Assembly: GCA_029959605.1 (NCBI GenBank)
Contig: JASCOC010000028.1
Coordinates: 1 to 36,332 of the forward strand
Length of the DNA: 36,332 nt
From: Lysobacteraceae bacterium PS02340
GTDB lineage: Bacteria; Pseudomonadota; Gammaproteobacteria; Xanthomonadales; Xanthomonadaceae
Reading direction: 5' to 3'
Under the pieces are notes generated by a model. The model was not told the origin of the DNA, made no database searches, and worked only from the letters and a program-made list of their open reading frames with translations. Positions 8,373 through 15,984 of the stretch are shown one piece after another (within the stretch, counting starts at the first letter, position 1; the number at the start of each line of letters is the position of its first letter). The position numbers and the translations under genes are program-made.

Positions 8373-8873
8373 TCACCACCACCAGGCGAATGCGAAGACC
8401 GCGAGCATCAGTACCGCGAGCGCGAGCTTGAGCGCGACGCCGATCGCGATACCGATCCACGTGCCGATGCCGACGCGTGTCGCCTGGCCGAGACCACCGG
8501 GCCGCAGATCGCGGCGACTGATCAGTTCGCCGATGACGGCGCCGACGAAGGGGCCGGCGAACAGTCCCGGCAAGCCGAAGAACAGACCGACGAAGGTGCC
8601 GACGATCGTGCCGACGAGTGCGAGCCGGCTGGCACCGACCCGTTTCGCCCCGACCGCCGTCGCCCAGAAGTCGACCACGAACGACACCGCCGTCAGTACT
8701 CCCAGCGTGACCAGCGACCAGACGCCGATACGCTCGAAACCATCCGCCCACGCGGCGAGCAGCATGCCGGCGAACATCAAGGGCACGCCCGGCAATGCAG
8801 GCAGTACGACACCGGCCAGACCGACCAGAACGAGCAGTGCCGCGAGCACATAGAACAGGGCACTCAGGTCCAC
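8373..8873 (-). CDS. DUF456 family small membrane protein
   Basis: A 166-aa very hydrophobic protein with repeated Gly-rich helices typical of DUF456 (LVGLAGVVLPALPGVPLMF, then GLFAGPFVGAVIGEL). Its function is unknown. The start is the GTG at 8871-8873: an excellent Shine-Dalgarno (GAGGAG) lies 6 bp upstream and no suitable ATG exists. It is first in a minus-strand run with mscS and pldA and divergent from the cold-shock gene. Confidence 0.88.
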   Translation of the reverse strand: MDLSALFYVLAALLVLVGLAGVVLPALPGVPLMFAGMLLAAWADGFERIGVWSLVTLGVLTAVSFVVDFWATAVGAKRVGASRLALVGTIVGTFVGLFFGLPGLFAGPFVGAVIGELISRRDLRPGGLGQATRVGIGTWIGIAIGVALKLALAVLMLAVFAFAWWW

Positions 8874-8941
8874 GTTGCAGCTCCTCGGAACGGGGTCGCA
8901 ACCCGGTTCCGGCGGTCGCGAAAAGATGGGGTGACCCCGGA

Positions 8942-8970
8942 TTGCATTTTCATAAACAGCGGGGTACTTT
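8942..8970 (+). promoter_or_regulatory. candidate promoter for the cold-shock gene
   Basis: TTGCAT (8942-8947), a 17-bp spacer and TACTTT (8965-8970) resemble a sigma-70 promoter in an AT-richer patch of a very GC-rich window. Transcription from it would give a 5' leader of about 170 nt before the csp ATG, similar in size to known cspA-type leaders. The boxes match only partly. Confidence 0.35.
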
Positions 8971-8990
8971 GCGATCGCTGTGTTTGTCAA

Positions 8991-9010
8991 GGTCACCGTG
9001 AACCGTGACC
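8991..9010. other. inverted repeat GGTCAC-N8-GTGACC
   Basis: A 6-bp perfect dyad lies in the divergent region between the DUF456 and cold-shock genes. It could be an operator or, in the csp leader, a small hairpin. No regulator gene is adjacent. Confidence 0.35.
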
Positions 9011-9146
9011 CTGCGTGAAGTAGATTCGTGTTGGCTCGTCCCACCCGGTCCGCTGCATCGTCGCACCCGTGTTCTCCTTGCAACCAGCCGCCGCATCCGG
9101 CGTTCCATCGATCAGTTATCGAATCGTTCCAGGGAGAGAGAGCAAC

Positions 9147-9356
9147 ATGGCAACTCGCGAAAACGGTACCGTCAAGTGGTTCAACGACGCGAAGGGTTTC
9201 GGCTTCATCAGCCGCGAAAGCGGTGAAGACGTGTTCGTGCACTTCCGCGCCATCCAGGGCACCGGCTTCAAGTCGCTGCAGGAAGGCCAGCAGGTCTCGT
9301 TCGAGGTCGTGCAGGGCCAGAAGGGTCTGCAGGCGGACGCTGTCACGCCGCTCTGA
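9147..9356 (+). CDS. cold-shock protein (CspA family)
   Basis: A 69-aa single cold-shock domain. The RNA-binding motifs RNP1 (KGFGF, residues 16-20) and RNP2 (VFVHF, 29-33) are intact, and WF at 11-12 follows the typical NGTVK start. These proteins bind single-stranded RNA/DNA and melt RNA structure at low temperature. A purine-rich ribosome site (AGGGAGAGAG) precedes the ATG at 9147. The 273-bp gap upstream suggests a long structured leader, as in other csp mRNAs. A strong terminator follows 20 bp after the stop. Confidence 0.96.
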   Translation: MATRENGTVKWFNDAKGFGFISRESGEDVFVHFRAIQGTGFKSLQEGQQVSFEVVQGQKGLQADAVTPL

Positions 9357-9376
9357 TCCCGACGGATTCGAGCCAG

Positions 9377-9404
9377 AAAAAACCCGGCTTGCGCCGGGTT
9401 TTTT
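9377..9404. terminator. bidirectional intrinsic terminator
   Basis: AAAAAACCCGGC-TTGC-GCCGGGTTTTTT gives a 6-bp GC stem flanked by A6 and T6, so it works in both directions. It separates the convergent cold-shock gene and glycine-zipper lipoprotein gene. Confidence 0.93.
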
Positions 9405-9424
9405 CTTGCGCGTTTGCCGGCCGG

Positions 9425-9910
9425 TCAGTAGGCGTAGGCCTGGCCGTTCTGCACGCGCACGTTCGAACCTTCGCGCAGACCGCCGATGTCGCTCTGCGAG
9501 AGCACGGTGGTGCGACCGTCCTGCATGCGGACGTGGACGTTGTAGTGGGTGCCACCGCCCTCGGTGCGGTTCTGGATCGCATTGCCGGCCAGCGCGCCGC
9601 CGACCGCACCTGCGCCGATCGCCACGTTGCGACGGCCTTCGCTGTCGGTGTTGCGACGGGCGAGTTCCTTCGCGGCGACAGCGCCCACGACGCCACCGAT
9701 CAGCGGGCCGGCGATGTTGGGATTGTTGTTGCCGCGGATGGTTTCGATCCGCGTGACGGTGCCGCAGTCGTAGCAGTTCGCAGGACGGCCGTAGCCGCTG
9801 TTGCCATACCCGCTGTTGCCGTAGCCGCTGCCGTAGCCGGGCGAGGTCGCGCAGCCGGCGAGAGCAATGGATGCGGCCAGTGCGGCGGTTCCGATCAGAC
9901 CAGTCTTCAT
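9425..9910 (-). CDS. glycine-zipper 2TM outer membrane lipoprotein
   Basis: A 161-aa lipoprotein: signal with lipobox ALAGC (Cys20), a short Gly/Tyr/Ser repeat region (units of GYGNS), a Cys-x-x-Cys (CYDC), then a glycine-zipper hairpin (GPLIGGVVGAVAAKEL, GAGAVGGALAGNAI) as in SlyB/Pcp and Rickettsia 17-kDa antigen relatives, and a C-terminal beta-rich segment. Members sit in the outer membrane and are linked with envelope stress; the exact role here is unknown. Start ATG 9908-9910 has a good ribosome site (GGAGG). The DNA at 9789-9840 encoding the GYGNS repeats is a 15-bp tandem repeat that could vary in copy number between strains. Confidence 0.85.
   Translation of the reverse strand: MKTGLIGTAALAASIALAGCATSPGYGSGYGNSGYGNSGYGRPANCYDCGTVTRIETIRGNNNPNIAGPLIGGVVGAVAAKELARRNTDSEGRRNVAIGAGAVGGALAGNAIQNRTEGGGTHYNVHVRMQDGRTTVLSQSDIGGLREGSNVRVQNGQAYAY
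9789..9840. repeat. short tandem repeat coding for GYGNS units
   Basis: Roughly three and a half imperfect 15-bp units (CCGTAGCCGCTGTTG type) lie inside the glycine-zipper lipoprotein gene. In-frame copy changes would lengthen or shorten the repeat without breaking the gene. Confidence 0.6.
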
Positions 9911-10067
9911 GGGGCTAACCTCCGGTTGCGTTTGCAGCATGTGTAGGGAGCGCGGGTGTCTCGACCCGACGCGGCAACGCTAGGCAGTGCCGCGTGAATG
10001 CCGCAGCAATTCCACGGCGTCTCACGGAAACATGCAGCGCCCGTTCAGTCGGACCGCGCAGCCCGGC

Positions 10068-10529
10068 TCAGCCGCGCATGTCCTGATGGCAGGCGCCGCA
10101 GGTCTCGCCGATCGCGTCGATCGTCGTGCGCAATCCGTCGCAGTCCGCAGGCGGTGTCGCGAGAACCGCATCGAGGGTGCGACGCGTGCCGGCGGCATGG
10201 GCGACGAAGCCGCGGTGATCGCGCAGGTCGGGGAACGCCGCCTCGAGATCGTTCGACAGCGCGCGCATCGTCTGCAGGTGGGGCAGGGCGTCGCTCGATG
10301 CGCAACGGTTCGACGCCAGATTCCCGGACAGCTGCGCCATCTGCGCCTGGTAGAGCTGCATCAGCGCGGTGGGATACCGGTCCTGCCAGGTCTTGCGGGC
10401 GTCGAGTGTGCGCAGCAACACCACGACGACCACGAGGCCGACGAGCAGGCCGATCGCGAACACCACGAGATAGCCAGCCGCCGAGGACGGCGGACGGGGG
10501 GGTGTCGCAGTCGGAGGCGTCGTGGACAT
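10068..10529 (-). CDS. membrane-anchored cytochrome c'-like protein
   Basis: A 153-aa protein with one N-terminal membrane helix (about 19-40), followed by a helical periplasmic domain ending in a single haem-binding motif C144-GA-C147-H148 only five residues before the C-terminus. Placement of CXXCH at the extreme C-terminus of a four-helix domain is the hallmark of cytochrome c'/c-556 proteins. These handle electrons or bind NO/CO; no partner is encoded nearby. The N-terminal segment is long, without an obvious cleavage site, so I infer an uncleaved anchor. Start ATG 10527-10529 (MSTTPP) is taken over an upstream in-frame start because it follows a purine-rich site (AGGAAT). Confidence 0.7.
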   Translation of the reverse strand: MSTTPPTATPPRPPSSAAGYLVVFAIGLLVGLVVVVVLLRTLDARKTWQDRYPTALMQLYQAQMAQLSGNLASNRCASSDALPHLQTMRALSNDLEAAFPDLRDHRGFVAHAAGTRRTLDAVLATPPADCDGLRTTIDAIGETCGACHQDMRG

Positions 10530-10596
10530 CGCGGATTCCTGGCGGGGCGCTGGGCGGCGCGACCTTAGCACGCGGTCGTGCACCGCCCGCCGCCGT

Positions 10597-10602
10597 TAAA
10601 CT
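10597..10602 (+). promoter_or_regulatory. possible -10 box for tcdA (leaderless start)
   Basis: TAAACT ends 6 bp before the ATG at 10609, and no Shine-Dalgarno is present. If this is the -10, transcription would start at or next to the ATG and give a leaderless mRNA. The -35 region is poor. Confidence 0.3.
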
Positions 10603-10608
10603 GTGCAC

Positions 10609-11412
10609 ATGGACGAAGACGCACGCGCACGATTTTCCGGTATCGAACGGCTGTACGGGCAGGGCAGCGTCACGCGCCTGCTGCAGCGGCACGTCGCGGT
10701 GGTCGGTCTGGGCGGCGTCGGTTCGTGGGTCGCCGAAGCGCTGGCGCGCACCGGGGTGGGTGCTCTGACGCTGATCGATGCCGACGACATCTGCGTGTCG
10801 AACACCAACCGCCAGTTGCCCGCGCTCGCGGGGCAGTACGGTCGCAACAAGGCCGAGGCGATGGCCGAGCGCTGCCGGGCGATCAATCCGTCGATGGCGC
10901 TGCATGCCGTGCAAGCCTTCGTGACGCCGGCCAATCTGGAAGACATGCTGGGCGGCGGCTTCGATCTCGTCATCGATGCCTGCGACAGCTTCCGCAGCAA
11001 GGTCGAACTGATCGCCTGGTGCCGGCGGCGCAAGTTGCCGGTCATCACCGTGGGCGCCGCAGGCGGACGCATAGATCCGACCCTGGTGCGCGTGCGGGAT
11101 CTGTCGCGCACCGAGCACGACGCGATGCTCGCGCTGATCCGCAAGAAGCTGCGCGCGGAGTTCAATTTCCCGAAGACACCCAAGCGCTACTTCGGCGTGT
11201 CGGCGATCTATTCGCTGGAGAACGTGCGCTATCCGCAGGCCGACGGCACGGTCTGCGGCATCCGCCCGCAGCTGGGGCCGGATGCGGCCCTCAATCTGGA
11301 TTGCGGCAGCGGGCTCGGTGCCGCGACTCACATCACCGGCGCTTTCGCGTTCGCGGCCGTGGGCCGCGCGATCGAGCTGCTGCTCAAGCCGTCGGCCGAC
11401 GTTGCAGCCTGA
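10609..11412 (+). CDS. tcdA: tRNA threonylcarbamoyladenosine dehydratase
   Basis: A 267-aa E1/ThiF-fold protein. The nucleotide-binding loop GLGGVGSW is at 33-40, followed by LIDADDICVSNTNRQ. The family feature ACDSFRSK and the closing segment NLDCGSGLGAATHITG are as in TcdA (CsdL/YgdL). It uses ATP to cyclise N6-threonylcarbamoyladenosine at position 37 of ANN-decoding tRNAs. I favour ATG 10609; an in-frame GTG lies 6 bp upstream at 10603. It converges on tatD with only 9 bp between stops. Confidence 0.93.
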   Translation: MDEDARARFSGIERLYGQGSVTRLLQRHVAVVGLGGVGSWVAEALARTGVGALTLIDADDICVSNTNRQLPALAGQYGRNKAEAMAERCRAINPSMALHAVQAFVTPANLEDMLGGGFDLVIDACDSFRSKVELIAWCRRRKLPVITVGAAGGRIDPTLVRVRDLSRTEHDAMLALIRKKLRAEFNFPKTPKRYFGVSAIYSLENVRYPQADGTVCGIRPQLGPDAALNLDCGSGLGAATHITGAFAFAAVGRAIELLLKPSADVAA

Positions 11413-11421
11413 GCCCGCGCT

Positions 11422-12189
11422 TCAGTACGCCGCGATCCGGAACAGGGCCAGCGCATTGCGCGAGGTCTGCGCGGCGACGTCGTCGGGCGTGAGTCCGCGC
11501 AACTGCGCGACCACGTCGCGGATATGGGTCAGCCGGGCAGGCTCGTTGCGCTGACCGCGGTGATCGGCGTCGGGCTGGTCGGGCGCGTCGGTCTCGAGCA
11601 GCAGCTGCTCGAGCGGCATGTCCTTGACCACGCGATGCAGACGCTTCGCGCGGTCATAGGTCAGCGGTCCGCCGAGACCGATCAGGAATCCGATCTTCCA
11701 GAGCTGCGCAGCCTGCTCGGGACTGCCGCTGAAGCTGTGGACCACACCGCGCAGACCGTCGAAGCGACGCAGCAGGCCGATGGTCTCTTCGACCGCACGT
11801 CGTGCATGCACGATCACCGGCAGATCGCGCGCATGCGCGAGCCGCAGCTGGCCTTCGAAATAGTGCAACTGCGCGTCGGCATCGAGACCCTCGACGAAAT
11901 GATCCAGCCCGCACTCGCCGATGGCGACCGGCCGTTCGCGGTCCACCCAGTCGGCGAGTGCATCGAGGTGCCCGGGTCGGTGATGGGGCAGGAATGTCGG
12001 ATGCAGGCCGTAGGTTGCGTGCAGCCCGGGCGCGGCCGCGCAGACCTCGCGCAGCTTCGACCACGCCTCCGCATGCGTCGCCGGCACCACCTGATGCGCG
12101 ACGCCTGCCTGCCGCGCGCGCGTCACCACGGCGTCGCGATCGGGATCGAATTCCGGTGCGTCGAGGTGGCAGTGGCTGTCGACCAGCAT
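11422..12189 (-). CDS. TatD-family metal-dependent hydrolase
   Basis: A 255-aa TIM-barrel hydrolase. Metal-binding signatures are in the expected order: HCH (His6, His8), IGECGLD, VHAR, HSFSG and ETDAP. TatD-type enzymes act as metal-dependent DNases or on related phosphodiester/deacylation substrates; the exact substrate cannot be told. Start ATG 12187-12189 (MLVDSHCHLD) is the usual family start. It lies 8 bp downstream of the DUF6116-like gene, suggesting a two-gene transcript. Confidence 0.92.
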   Translation of the reverse strand: MLVDSHCHLDAPEFDPDRDAVVTRARQAGVAHQVVPATHAEAWSKLREVCAAAPGLHATYGLHPTFLPHHRPGHLDALADWVDRERPVAIGECGLDHFVEGLDADAQLHYFEGQLRLAHARDLPVIVHARRAVEETIGLLRRFDGLRGVVHSFSGSPEQAAQLWKIGFLIGLGGPLTYDRAKRLHRVVKDMPLEQLLLETDAPDQPDADHRGQRNEPARLTHIRDVVAQLRGLTPDDVAAQTSRNALALFRIAAY

Positions 12190-12197
12190 CGCGGTGT

Positions 12198-12437
12198 TCA
12201 GGAGCGGCGCGCCTCACCATCGAGCGGCGGACGCGGCGCTTCGTCGCCCGGCTTGGGCGTGCGCTTGCGCTTGGCCAGCATCACGGTCGCCAGACCGAGC
12301 AGCACCTCGTCGACCAGGATGATCGGATCGGGAATCAGCAGGTTCACCCCGAACAACACGGCGGTGACCATGAAGATGCGCGGATAGCTCAGCCGCGACA
12401 GCCAGGCGATGAGCGGGGCGGACAGGACATTGCGCAC
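12198..12437 (-). CDS. small membrane protein (DUF6116-like)
   Basis: A 79-aa protein with two hydrophobic segments (around YPRIFMVTAVLFGVNLLIP and VDEVLLGLATVML) separated by a PDPIILVDE turn, then a basic/proline C-terminal tail. The pattern fits the DUF6116 family common in Xanthomonadaceae; function unknown. The GTG at 12435-12437 gives the usual family length; an in-frame ATG at 12494 would add 19 residues without hydrophobic or conserved character. It precedes tatD by 8 bp. Confidence 0.65.
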   Translation of the reverse strand: MRNVLSAPLIAWLSRLSYPRIFMVTAVLFGVNLLIPDPIILVDEVLLGLATVMLAKRKRTPKPGDEAPRPPLDGEARRS

Positions 12438-12544
12438 GGCAGGCTCCGGGGCGGATGACAGACAGCAGATGGACGCTAGCACGCCATTCCGCAACCCCGG
12501 TTTAGCGGATCGTCAGGCTGGCGGGCCAATTTCCGGCGGCTGTT

Positions 12545-12560
12545 CAGCATGTGGATGCTG
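12545..12560. other. small hairpin in the leader region
   Basis: CAGCAT-GTGG-ATGCTG forms a 6-bp stem 50 bp upstream of the second glycine-zipper gene. It could be in that gene's 5' leader. No function is evident. Confidence 0.3.
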
Positions 12561-12610
12561 CAATCGGCACCAAGAACGAAACAGGCCGTCCAGGTCGAAA
12601 GGAGAGAGCG

Positions 12611-13417
12611 ATGAAGAGCAACACGATCGCGATTGCATTGGCATCCCTGCTCGTGGGTGGCGTGGCCGTCGGTGCGTATCACAACAGCCGCGACGCGGCC
12701 GACCCGATCGCAGGTGCGGACGTCGCTGGCGCCATCGACGCGAAGACCGGTGAACCCGTCGGCGACGCGCGCGATGCGCTCGACTATGCGGATGTCGTCG
12801 ACGTCCGCCCGATCACCGAGACCGGACAGCTCTACGCGACGGTGCTCGGCAGCGAGCCGATCCGCGAGACCATGACCAGCAGTTCGCCGCGCGAGGTCTG
12901 TGAGGACGTCGTGGTACAGGAGCGTCTGCCCGAGCGCGACGGCAATGTCGGCGGCACCGTCGTCGGCGCGCTGGTCGGTGGCCTCGTCGGCAACCAGATC
13001 GGCAGCGGCAACGGCCGCAAGCTGGCGACCGCAGCCGGCGCGACGGCAGGCGGCTTCGTCGGCAACCGCGTCGACCGCAACCACGTCGGTGGTCGCGTCG
13101 TCGAACGCGTCGACCGCCAGTGCCGCACCGTTCAGGACTCCTCGCAGTCCTCGCGCGTCGTGGCCTACAACGTGAGCTACCGCAATCCGGATGGCACCAC
13201 CGGTTCGATGCGCACCGACGCCAAGCCCGGCAACCGCATCCTGCTGGGCGACGAAGAGCGCACGGTCGGGTATGACGTGACCTACGTCTACGACGGCACC
13301 GAGCGCACGATCCGCATGGACGAGCGCCCGGAAGAGCGTCTGCCGGTCATCAACGGCCGCATCATGACGGCGGCGCTGGACACGTCGGCCGAGACGTCGT
13401 CGGCGGCACGTCAGTAA
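12611..13417 (+). CDS. glycine-zipper 2TM domain envelope protein
   Basis: A 268-aa protein with an N-terminal hydrophobic signal or anchor (MKSNTIAIALASLLVGGVAV), a 90-residue acidic spacer, and the glycine-zipper hairpin GGTVVGALVGGLVGNQIGSG ... ATAGGFVGNRVD around residues 115-158. The C-terminal half has two similar beta-strand phrases (VVAYNVSYRNPDG and VGYDVTYVYDGTE), a small internal repeat. Two Cys (about 97 and 172) flank the zipper and may pair. Related to 17-kDa surface antigen/SlyB-type proteins and so to the gene at 9425, but lacking a lipobox. The start ATG follows GGAGAGAG. Confidence 0.83.
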   Translation: MKSNTIAIALASLLVGGVAVGAYHNSRDAADPIAGADVAGAIDAKTGEPVGDARDALDYADVVDVRPITETGQLYATVLGSEPIRETMTSSSPREVCEDVVVQERLPERDGNVGGTVVGALVGGLVGNQIGSGNGRKLATAAGATAGGFVGNRVDRNHVGGRVVERVDRQCRTVQDSSQSSRVVAYNVSYRNPDGTTGSMRTDAKPGNRILLGDEERTVGYDVTYVYDGTERTIRMDERPEERLPVINGRIMTAALDTSAETSSAARQ

Positions 13418-13510
13418 CGCGCCATCGTCTGATCGCGTGACCCGAAGGGCCTGCGAATGCCGGCCCTTCACACGTCCGGGGGTGACTCGGCACGCGACCG
13501 TTGCCATCGA

Positions 13511-13516
13511 TACAAT
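13511..13516 (+). promoter_or_regulatory. -10 box for glutaryl-CoA dehydrogenase
   Basis: TACAAT, 30 bp upstream of the gcdH ATG, closely matches the sigma-70 -10. The expected -35 window is GC-rich with no strong match. Confidence 0.4.
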
Positions 13517-13545
13517 CGGCCGATCACCCTCCGGGACGATCCGCC

Positions 13546-14709
13546 ATGGCCCTGCATCCCTACGACCTGTACGACGTGCGTTCGCTGCTGTCCGACGAGG
13601 AACGCGCGGTGCAGGACGCGGTGGCGCGTTTCACCGACGAGCGCGTACTGCCGATCATCGGCGACTGCTTCGACCAGGCACGTTTCCCGAATGAGTTGAT
13701 TCCCGAGATGGCCGGCCTCGGCCTGCTCGGCGCCACGCTGCCGGAGGAATACGGCTGCGCCGGGCTCAATTCGGTCAGCTACGGCCTCATCTGCCAGGAG
13801 CTCGAACGCGGCGACTCCGGGCTGCGCAGCTTCGCCAGCGTGCAGTCCTCGCTGTGCATGTATCCGATCTTCGCCTACGGCAGCGAGGCGCAGCGCCGGC
13901 GTTGGCTGCCGGACATGGCCAAGGGCGAGGTCATCGGCTGCTTCGGGTTGACCGAAGCGCACGGCGGCTCCGACCCGGCGAACATGAAGACCCACGCGAA
14001 ACGCGACGGCGACGACTGGGTGCTCAACGGCTCGAAGATGTGGATCACCAACGGGAATCTGGCCCACGTCGCGATCGTCTGGGCGCAGACCGAAGACGGC
14101 ATCCAGGGGTTTCTCGTCGAGCGGGATTTCGCCGGGTTCACCGCGCAGGAGATCAAGCACAAGATGAGCCTGCGCGCGTCCGTGACCAGCGCGCTGTACT
14201 TTGACGGCGTGCGCGTGCCCGAGGCGAACCGCCTGCCGAACGTCAAGGGACTCAAAGGCCCGCTGGGCTGCCTGACGCAGGCGCGCTACGGCATCACCTG
14301 GGGGCCGATCGGCGCGGCGATCGCGTGTCTCGATGAAGCCTTGAACTACTCCAAGGAACGCATCCTGTTCGAACGTCCGGTCGCGGCGACGCAGAGTGCG
14401 CAGCTCAAGCTGGCCGACTGGGCGCGGCGCATTACCAGCGCGCAGCTGCTGTCGCTGCAGCTCGGCCGTCTGAAGGACGCCGGCACCATGCAGCCGACGC
14501 AGGTGTCGCTGGCGAAGTGGAACAACTGCCGCATGGCGATCGACATCGCACGTGAGGCGCGTGACCTGCTCGGCGGCGCCGGCATCACCACCGAGCACAG
14601 CCCGATCCGGCACGCGCTCAATCTCGAATCGGTGATCACCTACGAGGGCACGGAGACCGTGCACCAGCTGGTGGTCGGGCGTGAGCTGACCGGCATCAAC
14701 GCGTTCTGA
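13546..14709 (+). CDS. gcdH: glutaryl-CoA dehydrogenase (acyl-CoA dehydrogenase family)
   Basis: A 387-aa FAD enzyme that oxidises and decarboxylates glutaryl-CoA to crotonyl-CoA in lysine/tryptophan breakdown. Markers of the glutaryl-CoA group are RSFASVQSSL, the FAD/substrate loop CFGLTEAHGGSDP, MWITNG, and a C-terminal catalytic base Glu367 in TYEGTETV, equivalent to the Glu of characterised enzymes. Start ATG 13546 follows a weak ribosome site. It is followed after 72 bp by a GNAT gene; a GC hairpin in that gap suggests the transcripts may be separable. An ALDH7-family gene that could feed the same lysine pathway lies at 30092. Confidence 0.93.
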   Translation: MALHPYDLYDVRSLLSDEERAVQDAVARFTDERVLPIIGDCFDQARFPNELIPEMAGLGLLGATLPEEYGCAGLNSVSYGLICQELERGDSGLRSFASVQSSLCMYPIFAYGSEAQRRRWLPDMAKGEVIGCFGLTEAHGGSDPANMKTHAKRDGDDWVLNGSKMWITNGNLAHVAIVWAQTEDGIQGFLVERDFAGFTAQEIKHKMSLRASVTSALYFDGVRVPEANRLPNVKGLKGPLGCLTQARYGITWGPIGAAIACLDEALNYSKERILFERPVAATQSAQLKLADWARRITSAQLLSLQLGRLKDAGTMQPTQVSLAKWNNCRMAIDIAREARDLLGGAGITTEHSPIRHALNLESVITYEGTETVHQLVVGRELTGINAF

Positions 14710-14712
14710 GAT

Positions 14713-14764
14713 CGTGGCAGCCGGGCGTGGTGCGCACGCCCGGACCCAATGCTGCCGCCACGAC
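14713..14764. terminator. GC-rich hairpin after gcdH
   Basis: A 9-bp perfect stem CCGGGCGTG / CACGCCCGG (14721-14729 and 14735-14743) is nested in an outer imperfect stem CGTGGCAGC / GCTGCCGCCACG. No T-run follows, so it is either an attenuating or stabilising hairpin rather than a classical terminator. Confidence 0.45.
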
Positions 14765-14781
14765 GTTCCAGGAGACATGAC

Positions 14782-15333
14782 GTGTCGTATCCGGATGTCC
14801 AGCTCGAAACCGAACGCCTGATCCTGCGCCTGCCGCGGCGTGAGGATTTCGAGCCCTATGCCGACTTTTCCGGTGACGAGGAGACCATGCGTCACCTCGG
14901 TGGCGTGCAGCCGCCGCCGGTGGCGTGGCGCAGCCTCGCGGGACTGGTAGGCAGCTGGCAGTTGCTGGGATTCGGCATGTTCTCGGTGATCGAGAAAGCC
15001 AGTGGCGAGTGGATCGGCCGCGTCGGGCCCTGGCAGCCGTTCGACTGGCCGGGCACCGAGGTGGGCTGGAGTCTGCGGCGCGCATCGTGGGGGCAGGGCT
15101 ACGGGCCGGAAGCGGCCGCCGCGACGATCGACTGGGCGTTCGACACGCTGGACTGGGACGAGGTGATCCACACCATCGACCGGGCCAATACCGGTTCCAA
15201 GCGCGTCGCGGAGAAGCTGGGTTCGCGCTTCCTGCGCATGGGCCTGCTGCCCGCGCCGTTCGACGGCAACCCGGTAGAGATATGGGGACAGACGCGCGCG
15301 CAATGGCAGGCGGCCCGGGGGAACCGCGCATGA
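14782..15333 (+). CDS. GNAT-family N-acetyltransferase (RimJ/RimL-like)
   Basis: A 183-aa acetyltransferase starting with the typical LETERLILRLPRREDF strand-loop, followed by an acetyl-CoA-binding segment (SWGQGYGPEAA, about residues 105-115) and NTGSKRVAEKLG as in RimJ/RimL-type enzymes. The substrate is unknown. The GTG at 14782 is preceded by AGGAG at a good distance; no ATG fits. Its last bases overlap the GST gene (ATGA), so the two are translationally coupled. Confidence 0.87.
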   Translation: MSYPDVQLETERLILRLPRREDFEPYADFSGDEETMRHLGGVQPPPVAWRSLAGLVGSWQLLGFGMFSVIEKASGEWIGRVGPWQPFDWPGTEVGWSLRRASWGQGYGPEAAAATIDWAFDTLDWDEVIHTIDRANTGSKRVAEKLGSRFLRMGLLPAPFDGNPVEIWGQTRAQWQAARGNRA

Positions 15334-15974
15334 CCGTCGTGTACGGCTACTCGCCGTCCGGCAACTGCCACAAGGTGCGCCTGCTGCTGGAGCAGTTGGG
15401 CCGGCCGTATATGTGGGTCGAGACCGACAGCAGTCGCGGCGAAACGCGCACGCCGGCGTTTCTGGCGAAGAATCCGAACGGCCAGGTGCCGATGCTGGAA
15501 CTCGACGACGGCCGCGTGCTGGTCGAATCGAACGCGATCCTGTGTTTTCTCGCCGCCGGCACGCCGTGGCTGCCGGGCGATCCCTGGCAGCACGCGCAGG
15601 CGCTGCGCTGGATGTTCTTCGAGCAGTACAGCCACGAGCCGGCGATCGCGGTCGCGCGGTTCATCCGCGGCTGGACCGATGCCGACTCCCCGCGCCGCGC
15701 GGAACTGCCTGCGCTGCAGGCGCGTGGCCACCGCGCGCTGGCCGTGATGGACGGTCATCTCGCCGGCGGCGTGGCGTGGTTTTCCGGCAGCACCTATGGC
15801 GTCGCCGACATCGCGCTGTTCGCCTACACCGCCGTCGCGCCCGACGGCGGCTTCGACCTGGCCCCGTATCCGGCGCTGCGCGACTGGCTCGCGCGCGTCC
15901 GCAGCACGCCCGGTTTCATCGACATGCCGGCGCCCGCGCCGGTCAACGCCGCGAGGCTCGCGGCCCCGGACTGA
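15330..15974 (+). CDS. glutathione S-transferase family protein
   Basis: A 214-aa cytosolic GST: N-terminal thioredoxin-like domain with the SPSGNCHKVRLLL helix start (Ser8 or Ser10 as likely catalytic residue), the cis-Pro segment GQVPML and ESNAIL for glutathione binding, then the all-helical C-terminal domain with YGVADIALFAYT. The second substrate is not deducible. It overlaps the upstream GNAT gene by 4 nt and is 10 bp before the E1 dehydrogenase, so the three genes form one operon. Confidence 0.9.
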   Translation: MTVVYGYSPSGNCHKVRLLLEQLGRPYMWVETDSSRGETRTPAFLAKNPNGQVPMLELDDGRVLVESNAILCFLAAGTPWLPGDPWQHAQALRWMFFEQYSHEPAIAVARFIRGWTDADSPRRAELPALQARGHRALAVMDGHLAGGVAWFSGSTYGVADIALFAYTAVAPDGGFDLAPYPALRDWLARVRSTPGFIDMPAPAPVNAARLAAPD

Positions 15975-15984
15975 AGGTGACTCG

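Noticed and set aside
9789..9840. The 15-bp repeats as a regulatory repeat
   Set aside because: They lie in frame within the lipoprotein gene and encode GYGNS units, so coding function explains them.
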